Assembly (NCBI RefSeq): GCF_014154935.1
Contig: NZ_JACEHH010000006.1
Coordinates: 172,420 to 236,419, forward strand
Length of the DNA stretch: 64,000 nt
Direction of reading: 5' to 3'
DNA from: Stieleria mannarensis
GTDB lineage: Bacteria > Planctomycetota > Planctomycetia > Pirellulales > Pirellulaceae
Shown: one piece after another, positions 56,397 through 64,000 of the stretch
How positions within the stretch are numbered: the first letter of the stretch is position 1
Layout: the number at the start of each line of letters is the position of its first letter
Made by a program: the position numbers and the translations under genes
The notes under the pieces: model-generated
The model's database searches: none
Told to the model about the DNA's origin: nothing
What the model saw: the letters and a program-made list of their open reading frames with translations, nothing else

Positions 56397-58580
56397 ATGA
56401 AAACGTTTGTTTCGACTGTCTTGCTGCTCTTGTGCGCCGGCACCGCCGTTGCCGACGCCCCGCCCAACATCGTCTTTTTCTTTACCGACGATCAAACCAC
56501 CAGTACGCTGGGATGTTACGGCAATGAGGTCGTCCAGACGCCCAACATCGACGCGTTGGCCGCCCGTGGGACGCGGTTCGAAAACATGTTCGTCAGCCAC
56601 TCGATCTGCTGGGTCAGTCGGACGACGATCCTGAGCGGATTGACCGGTCGCAGTTATGGATCACCGGACAACCCGGAACTGGCGCGGGCCGAAGCGGTCA
56701 ACACGCTGTACAGCGACATCTTGCGAGAGCGTGGTTACCGCACCGGCTACTTCGGGAAATGGCATGCCAAAATGCCCAAGGGATACAAGCGGGAAGACCA
56801 TTTCGACGAGTTCGAAGCGATCGGCCGCAATCCGTTCTACAAGAAGCAACCCGATGGCAGTTTGCGACACGAAACCGAAGTGATCGTCGACCGCGGCATC
56901 GACTTCATCAAATCACAACCCAAGGACAAGCCGTTCGCGTTGAACATGTGGTTCAATGCCTGCCATGCCGAAGACGGCGACCGACGCCCCGGAATCGGCC
57001 ACTTTGCCTGGCCACGGGCGGTCGACGGGATGTACGACGACATCGACATCGCCCCACCGCGGTTGAATGCCCCGGAGATCTTTGAGGCCTTGCCGGACTT
57101 TCTGAAAACAACGATCAACCGCGAACGCTTTTTCTGGCGCTGGAACACCGACAAGAAGTACCAGACGAATATCCGCGCGTACTACCGCATGGTCAGCGGC
57201 ATCGACAACGCGATCGGTCGCTTCATCAAGGAGTTGGAAAACGCCGGCTTGGCGGACAACACCATCATCGTCTACTCGGCCGACAACGGCTATCACATGG
57301 GCAACCGTGGGCTGGCCGGCAAGTGGTCGCACTACGAAGAATCACTCCGCGTGCCGCTGATCATCGCCGACCCCCGTGTCGCGCAGGATCAACGAGGCAA
57401 GGTGACCGATGCGATCGCACTGAACCTTGACCTGCCGGCGACGTTCGTTGATTGGTCTGGGGGTGATGTTCCGGCGCGTTACCAAGGGCACAGCTTGCGA
57501 CCAATTGTTTCGGGGGCCAAACCAGATGACTGGCGAACCGAATCCTTCCACGAACACTTCGCCGTCCGCACCCGCATTCCGGCGTTTGAGGGGATTCGAA
57601 ACGAGCGTTACAAATACGTCCGCTACTTTGACCATGGCAACCATGAGTTCCTTCATGACTTGAAGAACGATCCCGATGAACTGGTCAACTTGACCGCCGA
57701 CCCCGCCCATGCCGAGACGTTGGCGGCGATGCGAGTCCGAACGGACCGGCGAGTGGAGGAATTGGGCGGACCGATCGCCCCGCTCAAAGCCCCCTTCACC
57801 GCGTCGACGGTTCCGCACCCCGAAGCTTCCGCAGCCGTGACGGTTCGGCCCGGCAACGACGGCTTTGTGAATCTGTTCAACGGCAAGAACCTGAGTGGCT
57901 GGACCGGCGATTCGAAGTACTGGTCGGTTCGCGACGGTGCGTTGACCGGTGTGACCGACGGTTCGCTAAAGATGAATCGGTTCATCACCTGGAAAGGTTC
58001 GACGATCCGCAACTTCGACTTGCGGGTTAACGTCAAGGTGTCCCCCGGCGGCAACAGCGGGCTGCAATACCGCGGCACGTCGCGGCCCGATCTGGGGCTG
58101 GACGTCGTGACCGGTTACCAGTGTGACGTCGTGGCCGACAATCCGAATTACAACGGCATGTTGTATGAAGAAAAAGGACGACGGATCCTCTCGCACACCG
58201 GCGAAAAGGTGGTCATCGACCCGCAAGGGCAACCGTGGATCGTCGGCAAAATGCCGGTCAAAGAATTCGCCGCCGACCAATGGCATGAGTACCGTGTGTT
58301 GGTCCGGGGCAACCACCACCAACACTGGATCGACGGCCACATGACGGCCGACCTGATCGACCTGGACGAAAACGGTCGTTCGCTCGAAGGCGTGCTGGCC
58401 GTGCAGGTCCACGTCGGACCGGCGATGACGATTCAGTACAAGGATTTCAAAATCAAACACCTGCCGGACGATCTGCCGTTGATCAATCCATCGGACGTCG
58501 AGATCCCGACCGGTGCGATCGGCGTGCGGCCCCAAGGTCGTCTGCCCAAAGATTGGAAACCGCCGGTGTACGGCAAGTAA
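56397..58580 (+). CDS. Sulfatase fused to a C-terminal DUF1080 domain
   Basis: The ATG at 56397 gives 727 residues and a signal peptide (FVSTVLLLLCAGTAVADA). The sulfatase domain covers about 22-470: NIVFFFTDDQ (metal ligands Asp31-32), CWVSR at 71-75 in place of the formylglycine motif C-x-P-x-R, GYFGKWHAKMP, and YSADNGYHMGNRGLAGKW. Residues about 485-695 are a DUF1080/3-keto-disaccharide hydrolase-like beta sandwich (FVNLFNGKNLSGW, GGNSGLQYRG, NGMLYEEKG, QWHEYRVLVRG). Such modules are common in planctomycete polysaccharide degradation. A carbohydrate sulfate is the likely substrate (inference). Confidence 0.93.
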   Translation: MKTFVSTVLLLLCAGTAVADAPPNIVFFFTDDQTTSTLGCYGNEVVQTPNIDALAARGTRFENMFVSHSICWVSRTTILSGLTGRSYGSPDNPELARAEAVNTLYSDILRERGYRTGYFGKWHAKMPKGYKREDHFDEFEAIGRNPFYKKQPDGSLRHETEVIVDRGIDFIKSQPKDKPFALNMWFNACHAEDGDRRPGIGHFAWPRAVDGMYDDIDIAPPRLNAPEIFEALPDFLKTTINRERFFWRWNTDKKYQTNIRAYYRMVSGIDNAIGRFIKELENAGLADNTIIVYSADNGYHMGNRGLAGKWSHYEESLRVPLIIADPRVAQDQRGKVTDAIALNLDLPATFVDWSGGDVPARYQGHSLRPIVSGAKPDDWRTESFHEHFAVRTRIPAFEGIRNERYKYVRYFDHGNHEFLHDLKNDPDELVNLTADPAHAETLAAMRVRTDRRVEELGGPIAPLKAPFTASTVPHPEASAAVTVRPGNDGFVNLFNGKNLSGWTGDSKYWSVRDGALTGVTDGSLKMNRFITWKGSTIRNFDLRVNVKVSPGGNSGLQYRGTSRPDLGLDVVTGYQCDVVADNPNYNGMLYEEKGRRILSHTGEKVVIDPQGQPWIVGKMPVKEFAADQWHEYRVLVRGNHHQHWIDGHMTADLIDLDENGRSLEGVLAVQVHVGPAMTIQYKDFKIKHLPDDLPLINPSDVEIPTGAIGVRPQGRLPKDWKPPVYGK

Positions 58581-58935
58581 GGTTTGTCGGCGGGAAGTGT
58601 CACGGCATGTCGATTCAATCTGTGATTTAAGAATTGAGACGACCGATCCGGCTTGATGCAAGGCGAGTGGTACCGCGCGGCCTGTTGCCTGCACGTGCGG
58701 CACTCGTCTCCCACCGCCGCTTGGTTTGCGGACTCGCCGAAGCGATGGGAGAGTCACCGTGTTCACCGACCTCGGAGGGGACGGCGACTGCTGAGCGGGT
58801 GCTTTCCGGTGGTGTCGATGAACGGTGCGAAAAATCCGCGGCGATCACGTTTTTGCCCCCCCAACCTGACAATGGTTACCGGCGGTTCGCTATCATCGAC
58901 GGTGGCCTTTCTGACACTTCTTCAAGCACCCTGCC
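58581..58935. other. Intergenic region (355 bp), no gene recognised
   Basis: Short frames exist on both strands, but none has domain support. The region should contain the promoter of the response-regulator gene. I see no repeats here. Confidence 0.5.
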
Positions 58936-59829
58936 ATGCCGAATATCCTTGTCGTAGACGACAGCGCCACCCAGATCGCGATGATCACTTCGGTCCTGCA
59001 GCAGCAAGGGTTGACGGTGCGGTCGGCAGCCAATGGGCGCGAGGCGCTCGCGTCGCTGCGGGACCACGCACCGGATCTGGTGATCACGGACATGCAAATG
59101 CCCGAAATGAACGGTGTCGAACTGATCCGGGCGATGCGAACCGATTTTTCGCTCGTCCCGGCGGTGCTGGTGACCGCCTTCGGCAATGAGGATCTGGCGG
59201 CTGAGGCGTTGGGCGTTGGAGCGGCCAATTACATCTCCAAGGACCACGTCGGCATCCTGCTGCCGGACATCGTCGCCCGGATGACGTCATTCGCCCAAGC
59301 CAATGCCCAATCGTTGTATCTGAAAGGGGCTTTGACCCGAACCTCATTCGATTTCGTACTCGACTGTTCTCTCGAACGGATCACCCCGCTGGTCAGCTTG
59401 ATCGTTCGCCTGTTGGCCTCGATGAATGTGCTGCATACCAGAGAACGGATTCGGATGGCTGAGGCACTGGACTACCTGATCTTTCATTCGATCATCCACG
59501 GGAATTTTGAGATTCCGGTTCGTTCCACGCCGATGTCGATCGACGACGCGAGGACACTTGTTACCGAGAAACTCAATGACGCATCACTGCGATCGATCAC
59601 CGAACGGATCGTGACCATTCAATTGGACGTGACCAACCGGGAAGCACGCTTTGTCATCACCCACGAAGGGCCCGGGCAACCGATTTTGCACGCCCCGATG
59701 CCGGGAACTCCGCAAAGTTTTTCCGATGAACGCGGCCGTGGGATGCTGCTGTTGACCAGCGTGATGGACGAAGTGTTCGTCGATGCGCACTCGAGCAACG
59801 TGACCTTGGTCAAGTACATTGCACGTTAG
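58936..59829 (+). CDS. Response-regulator receiver fused to a divergent RsbW-like HATPase domain
   Basis: 297 residues. Residues 1-120 form a receiver domain with the acidic pair VVDDS (8-9), the phosphoacceptor Asp52 in VITDMQMP, Thr80 in LVTAFG and Lys102. Residues about 140-297 look like an anti-sigma-factor/RsbW-type GHKL ATPase: AEALDYLIFHSIIHGN (N-box, ending Asn190), ITHEGPGQP (where the Asp of the usual DxGPG reads His243) and DERGRGMLLL (264-273). The last block is well conserved, the others are altered. Phosphorylation may switch a partner-binding output. Confidence 0.85.
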   Translation: MPNILVVDDSATQIAMITSVLQQQGLTVRSAANGREALASLRDHAPDLVITDMQMPEMNGVELIRAMRTDFSLVPAVLVTAFGNEDLAAEALGVGAANYISKDHVGILLPDIVARMTSFAQANAQSLYLKGALTRTSFDFVLDCSLERITPLVSLIVRLLASMNVLHTRERIRMAEALDYLIFHSIIHGNFEIPVRSTPMSIDDARTLVTEKLNDASLRSITERIVTIQLDVTNREARFVITHEGPGQPILHAPMPGTPQSFSDERGRGMLLLTSVMDEVFVDAHSSNVTLVKYIAR

Positions 59830-60188
59830 GACTCACTCCCGCCGTCCAAAGCCGCATCAACGGCGTGGCTCCACCCCAACCGTTCCAAATCGTCCCGGTC
59901 TGCCCAGCGACTTGCCGTCCACAGTCCGGCGTGACAGATCGGACAAATGGGGTTCCGTGAATCCAGGTACTGATGCACCGTCCGCACGTCGGGGACCATC
60001 CATACCGCTTCGCACTCGTCACAAATCACGAATCCACGCCTCGGCATCGGCTCGGTGGGATCGTCACCGGTGCAAATCCGAATGCCGCACAACCCGGCAT
60101 CACAGATCGGGCAGACGGCGACCGAATGTAGTGGTGCGATCGCCGCGTGATCTGGCGGGGGGGAGGGCGATTGGCGGTGCTGATTCAT
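59826..60188 (-). CDS. Small zinc-ribbon protein (120 aa)
   Basis: The ATG at 60188 (MNQHRQSPSPPP) is preferred over a longer frame running through the upstream gene. Three CxxC knuckles are visible: VCPICDAGLCG (Cys26, Cys29), CDECEAVWM and CPICHAGLW, so it likely binds one or two zinc ions. Its stop overlaps the end of the receiver gene on the other strand by 4 bases. It follows the anchored 220-aa gene by 7 bases. Function unknown; protein or nucleic-acid binding is possible. Confidence 0.7.
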   Translation of the reverse strand: MNQHRQSPSPPPDHAAIAPLHSVAVCPICDAGLCGIRICTGDDPTEPMPRRGFVICDECEAVWMVPDVRTVHQYLDSRNPICPICHAGLWTASRWADRDDLERLGWSHAVDAALDGGSES

Positions 60189-60195
60189 TGTCGAC

Positions 60196-60810
60196 TCAGA
60201 ATGGGTAGGCGGTGATGACCACCGTGTCATCGAGCACCAATTTGACTCGCCGGGCGATCGGATTCTGTTGGCGTTTCCCCTCGCGCCCGCCGACATAGCC
60301 AACACGCCGGCCCATTTCGACGGTGTAAATCGTGCGGTCGCGGTCGACCTGCTTGGTCGAGCGTTGATTCTTTTTCGCCCACGCGTAGGCGCTGTCAATC
60401 GTCACCAAGGCGCCCTCCATGCCGCCGTCGAAGACGCCGTGCTTGCCGGGCCGCGATGGCATGTCACGGGTGTGGCGGCGCAGATGCTCCAACCGGTGTC
60501 CCTCGGCGCTTCCCGGGACGTACTGCAGTCCTTGCGGCGAGAGGTAGACGCGTGGCCGAATCTCGCGGAGCAATCCATAATGCAGTTCGGGATCCGCATC
60601 CCGGTCGACCGACGGCAACGACGACGGTTCGGCCGGAGCCGGAATCGTCGTCGGGTCCGGCGTGTCTGCGGCGGCGAACGGTTTCACGCCGGGCAGGTTC
60701 CAGCCCCATCGCTCGTTCAGCTGGGGCTGGGCCAGTGCGTACAGGCCGACCAGAAGTGCGATGACAAGCGAGCCAACGCTTTTTTTCCCGACGGGCATCG
60801 GCTTGTTCAT
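60196..60810 (-). CDS. Signal-anchored protein with possible RNase/EndoU-like domain
   Basis: The ATG at 60810 (MNKPMPVGKKS) is chosen because the bases above it are a 13-bp tandem repeat. One hydrophobic segment (SVGSLVIALLVGLYALA) anchors or exports the protein. After a Pro/Asp-rich linker, residues about 95-204 form a compact domain with GSAEGHRLEHLRRH, SRPGKHGVF, YTVEMGRRVGYVGG and a final strand VVITAYPF. This His/His...Tyr/Thr arrangement is reminiscent of the BECR-type RNase toxins, but I cannot confirm it. It sits between a zinc-ribbon gene and the Wzc-type kinase. Confidence 0.65.
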   Translation of the reverse strand: MNKPMPVGKKSVGSLVIALLVGLYALAQPQLNERWGWNLPGVKPFAAADTPDPTTIPAPAEPSSLPSVDRDADPELHYGLLREIRPRVYLSPQGLQYVPGSAEGHRLEHLRRHTRDMPSRPGKHGVFDGGMEGALVTIDSAYAWAKKNQRSTKQVDRDRTIYTVEMGRRVGYVGGREGKRQQNPIARRVKLVLDDTVVITAYPF

Positions 60811-60832
60811 CCGTGTCTTCCCAAACGATTTG

Positions 60833-60867
60833 GCGTCTGTGTCATGCGTCTGTGTCATGCGTCTGTG
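60833..60867. repeat. 13-bp tandem repeat gcgtctgtgtcat
   Basis: There are two full units (60833-60845, 60846-60858) and a partial third to 60867 in the leader of the 220-aa gene. Confidence 0.8.
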
Positions 60868-60943
60868 AGCTGACCTGTGTTCAGGCGTCGGGGCTGTTGC
60901 GATCTCGGGGCGGCGGAACGCGAGGCTGGGCGGAAGACGCTTT

Positions 60944-63502
60944 TTAAGAGCGGACGCCTGCCCGTTGCCGCTTGGCGACGGGCGCGTGGCTTGGCGGAGT
61001 CGGTTGCGGGGGAATCATCGCTTGGTCGTGGGGAGCGACCGCCTCGTCGGCCTTGACCGCCGCGGTCGGCCGCTCCGATGCCTGCTTGCCTTTGACGACA
61101 TAGGTGTCCTGGGTGTTGGCCTCTTGTTGATAACGACGACGATACTTGTCGCCGTATCCATAGCCGATCGACTGGTAGCTGCCGCTGGCACTGGTCTTGT
61201 AGGACGCACCGCCACTGACCTCGTCGATCTCGTTGACCACCACGCCCATCACTCGGGCGCCCGCGGCTCGCAGCATCGAAATCGCTTCTTTCGCGTTCGG
61301 TTTGCAGCGGCGTCGGATCCGCATCACCAACATCGCGGCATCGACGTACGTCGTGACGACCGCGGGATCACTGACCATCAACAACGGCGGCGTGTCAACA
61401 ATCACAAAATCATAGTGTTCCCGAGCCCACTGGAAGACTTCGGCCAACTCGGCCAAGGTCAACGCTTCGGCGGGGTTGGCCGGCAGCGGGCCGCAGGGCA
61501 GGATGTCCAGGTTTTCGATCGGCGACTGGTGAACCGCTTCGGCCGGCGCCAGTTCTCCGTTGAGCACGTTGGTCAGCCCGGTCTGGGATTCGAGGTTGAA
61601 TCGCAGGGAGAGCCGCGGACTTCGCAGATCCAAGTCGATCAGCAGGGTACGTTTTCCCGACTGTGCGACCGAGCAGCCGACGTTGGCCGCCAGCGTGCTC
61701 TTTCCGTCGCCCGGCAGCGGGCTGGTGATCTGAAAGACCTTGCTGTCGAACTGGCGTCGGTCGAACAGCATTGCGGTTCGCACCCCACGCACCGCTTCGG
61801 CGGAAGGGGAATAAGGGCGGTGAACGACCGACAATTTCGGATCCAACTTGGAGATCGCCGAATCGACCATCCCTTTGCCCTGCTGGATTCGGCCTTCATC
61901 CAACGGAATGTGTGTCAGGACCGGCAGTCGCAACTCTCGCTGCACCTCGTCGGCACTGCGGAACATCTTGGCGGTGCTCTCGAACACCATCGCCAGCAAT
62001 CCGCTCAACCCCAGACCTAACATGCCATAAAGAATCAGATCCTTTTTCAAATCGGGGCCTGTCACATAGGCCTGCCCAGTGTCCAACAGCGGTTCCACGA
62101 GAATGCCACCTTTGACATCCGCCAAATTCAGAGCTGCCAACTGTTGCTCCAGTTGCGTTTCCAATCCTCTCATCGTTTCGATTCGGCGGTTGAAAGAAGC
62201 GTCACGTTCCTCCACGATCTTCAGCTTGTCCGCTTCGTCCTTTTGCTGTTCGATCTGCAGGTCGATGTCGGCCATGTCCTGGGCGAGCACGGTGAGCTGG
62301 GCTTCGATTCCACGAATGTACGCATCGACGGCCGTGCGGGCACGTTCATCGCGAGCCTCGCGGGCCTCTTTGTCGTAATCGACGTTTTGCGATTGGGCGC
62401 GCAATTCGGCGATCCGGCGGGTCATCTGTTGGTTGATTTCGTTCAGCTTGTTCTGCGAGCTTTCGATCTGCATCGCGATGGATTTGACTTCCGGGTGTGA
62501 GGAACCGTAGGCCAGCTCCAACTGATCGCGTTTGATCTGCAAAGGGATCAAGGTGCGTTCGACCTCCAGCTTCTTAAGCGTCAGGTCGTCGGTCGTCGCG
62601 TTTCCGGGACCGACGATCTGCTTCAGCGGTTCGAATTCGTCGACGACGCTGCCCAGGTGGCCGATGATCTGTGCAACCAAGACCGGGTCGCTGTGCAGCT
62701 TTCGCGTGTTGACGGCCAAGCGAAGGTCGCTGTTCAGTTCGCGTTTTTGTTGCTCCAGTTCGGTTCGATAGGTTTGCAGCTGGAATTGTCGTTCGCGATA
62801 CGGGTTGATCGCCTGGCCCTCGACATTCCATTCCAGGTCGGCGTTGTTGCGAAACGTCAGGTATTCACTCTCCAGATCCTTTTGCTCTCGGATCAGCTTG
62901 TCCATGGCGTTTCGAACCAGTTCGCCGACCTCGTTAATGGTCGATTGGCGTTCGCGTTCAAAGTGTTCACTGATCGCTTGACTGACGGCCTTGACCGCGG
63001 CGACGCAGACTTGGGGATCACGTCCGTCAAAGTTCAACGCGGCGATCATTCGATCCCGTGAATCGCTTTGGTCGGTCAGCGTTTGGAAACGGATGCCGCC
63101 GCGGACCATCGAGACGATTTGCTGTTGCGTGTTGGACTGCAGAGACGGAATGGATTTCAATTCCGGGTTGGACGCGACGCGATTGACGATTGCATCGGAC
63201 GTGACCAACGATTGCATCAGATTGCCACTGGGAATCCCGCCGCGGACGATCCCGGTGTTGGAATCGAGTGAAATCGGCGTGTCACTCTTGAACATCAATT
63301 GAGTGGTCGCGCGATAGCTCGTCGGTTTTTGCTTGTACATCCAGTAACCGACTGAAGTGCCGACCGCGACGAACGCGGCCAACAGCCACTTGAACCGCCA
63401 CAACACCGTCAAGATCGTCTCGCCCTGGTGGTGGGACTGAGACGGATCAAGCGAAACACTTGCGTCGTAATTGAGCGGCTGCGTTGTAGTCTGATCCAGC
63501 AT
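60944..63502 (-). CDS. Exopolysaccharide tyrosine autokinase, Wzz-BY-kinase fusion (Wzc/CapAB type)
   Basis: 852 residues from ATG (MLDQTTTQPLNYDAS). The Wzz-type chain-length domain has a first TM at about 32-52 (FKWLLAAFVAVGTSVGYWM), a long coiled coil, and a second TM near 490-510 (LILYGMLGLGLSGLLAMVF). The BY-kinase follows with Walker A PLPGDGKST (about 595-605), TLLIDLDLRSPR and FVIVDTPPLL. The tail is Tyr-rich (SYQSIGYGYGDKYRRRY), the usual autophosphorylation cluster. It regulates polymer length and export of extracellular polysaccharide at the inner membrane. The partner EPS genes probably lie upstream, beyond the window end. Confidence 0.95.
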   Translation of the reverse strand: MLDQTTTQPLNYDASVSLDPSQSHHQGETILTVLWRFKWLLAAFVAVGTSVGYWMYKQKPTSYRATTQLMFKSDTPISLDSNTGIVRGGIPSGNLMQSLVTSDAIVNRVASNPELKSIPSLQSNTQQQIVSMVRGGIRFQTLTDQSDSRDRMIAALNFDGRDPQVCVAAVKAVSQAISEHFERERQSTINEVGELVRNAMDKLIREQKDLESEYLTFRNNADLEWNVEGQAINPYRERQFQLQTYRTELEQQKRELNSDLRLAVNTRKLHSDPVLVAQIIGHLGSVVDEFEPLKQIVGPGNATTDDLTLKKLEVERTLIPLQIKRDQLELAYGSSHPEVKSIAMQIESSQNKLNEINQQMTRRIAELRAQSQNVDYDKEAREARDERARTAVDAYIRGIEAQLTVLAQDMADIDLQIEQQKDEADKLKIVEERDASFNRRIETMRGLETQLEQQLAALNLADVKGGILVEPLLDTGQAYVTGPDLKKDLILYGMLGLGLSGLLAMVFESTAKMFRSADEVQRELRLPVLTHIPLDEGRIQQGKGMVDSAISKLDPKLSVVHRPYSPSAEAVRGVRTAMLFDRRQFDSKVFQITSPLPGDGKSTLAANVGCSVAQSGKRTLLIDLDLRSPRLSLRFNLESQTGLTNVLNGELAPAEAVHQSPIENLDILPCGPLPANPAEALTLAELAEVFQWAREHYDFVIVDTPPLLMVSDPAVVTTYVDAAMLVMRIRRRCKPNAKEAISMLRAAGARVMGVVVNEIDEVSGGASYKTSASGSYQSIGYGYGDKYRRRYQQEANTQDTYVVKGKQASERPTAAVKADEAVAPHDQAMIPPQPTPPSHAPVAKRQRAGVRS

Positions 63503-64000
63503 CGACGAATGGACGGTTTGAAGGAGAGAGGTGCGAGATTGATAAGTGCCGAGCGTAGTTCACTTTCTTGAACCGTTCAGCCTTTTAGACGCATCTTTGC
63601 GCGAGGGTGTTCCCTCAGAAACCTACAGGCACCGGGTCGTCCAGGCCCGACGATGTGCATCCAACCCGAGCTGAAAATCTGCCGCCTGATAGTGCGATCG
63701 TCCCATTGCATGCTTTCTGCAAAAACGGCACGCCGGGCAACCGGAACGGTCGGAAAAAACGCACTTGCCGAAGAAAACTTCAAGCGGTCGGATCGAAGCG
63801 ACATTTGCCATCCGGCAAAACCGCGCCGCGCCCGACGGGTCCATCGTTTCCTAGATCCGGCGTGGATTCAAGCCCCTCCTGAGAAGCCCGCCGCCTGCGT
63901 CAATAGTCCAAATCCCGGCGGAGAGCCATCAACTCCCTACTAGGCCACCCCACCTTCAATTAGTGCCACCCACCTATCGCTCCTAATTGGTGCCACCCAT
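63503..64000. other. Leader/spacer upstream of the tyrosine kinase gene
   Basis: 498 bases without a convincing gene; frames of 70-96 codons on both strands lack any recognisable domain. It probably contains the promoter for the kinase gene. A short direct repeat lies at the very end (63958-63999). Confidence 0.5.
63958..63999. repeat. Direct repeat aatt(a/g)gtgccaccca
   Basis: Copies lie at 63958-63972 and 63985-63999, 27 bases apart, differing at one position. The second runs to the end of the window, so this may be the edge of a larger repeat. Confidence 0.7.

Noticed and set aside
63577..63943. Overlapping frames of 70-96 codons after the tyrosine kinase start
   Set aside because: Frames on both strands overlap and none has a recognisable domain; more likely a leader region.

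Overview
The window is a high-GC bacterial chromosome segment that I assign to a planctomycete of the Rhodopirellula/Pirellulaceae type (inference). The grounds are two proteins of the DUF1598 family, which is known mainly from Rhodopirellula; a sulfatase fused to a DUF1080 domain; a formylmethanofuran-dehydrogenase-like (FhcB-type) protein; a Uma2 endonuclease; many lineage-type hypothetical proteins; weak ribosome-binding sites; and many short intergenic repeats. No rRNA, tRNA or CRISPR array was recognised.

Layout. 1-8 kb: the 3' end of an unknown gene, a 963-residue one-TM coiled-coil protein and a GYF-domain membrane protein, probably one operon; then ychF and small hypothetical genes. 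7.4-13 kb: secreted or outer-membrane proteins on the minus strand, including a TolC-family lipoprotein. 13-18.5 kb: signalling genes on the plus strand: a GAF/SpoIIE-like protein that looks catalytically degenerate, a nitroreductase, a membrane PP2C phosphatase and a RegB-like redox sensor kinase. 18.5-23 kb: hemL, an MtfA-type peptidase and a threonine aldolase, between repeat-rich spacers. 23-29.4 kb, minus strand: a di-haem oxidoreductase (DUF1111) and two DUF1598 paralogues flanking an arginyl/leucyl-tRNA-protein transferase (bpt). 29.8-32.4 kb: gnd and the FhcB-like gene. 32.8-37.4 kb, minus strand: a small hypothetical gene, rseP and dxr. 37.6-40.7 kb: ftsH and an SMP-30/gluconolactonase-like gene. 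41-46 kb: a membrane protein and Uma2 pair, a small membrane protein, and a divergent uvrA-type gene. 46.2-47.3 kb: a cassette bounded by purine-rich inverted repeats and holding a GxxExxY gene broken by one in-frame TAA. 47.3-52.9 kb, minus strand: a complete ribose-type operon, rbsR-rbsK-rbsB-rbsA-rbsC. 53-59.8 kb: hisA, a large alpha/beta hydrolase, the sulfatase-DUF1080 fusion and a receiver-HATPase regulator. 59.8-64 kb, minus strand: a zinc-ribbon protein, a small anchored protein with a possible RNase-like fold, and a Wzc/CapB-type tyrosine autokinase for exopolysaccharide.

The genes are mostly independent housekeeping and regulatory units. The clear functional sets are the rbs operon (uptake and phosphorylation of ribose or a similar sugar under a LacI-type repressor with a candidate operator), the adjacent dxr/rseP/ftsH envelope-quality and isoprenoid group, and the PP2C/RegB pair. 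The most unusual content is regulatory proteins that keep their folds but have lost metal or ATP ligands, the inverted-repeat cassette around the GxxExxY pseudogene, and several palindromic repeat families that recur across the window.
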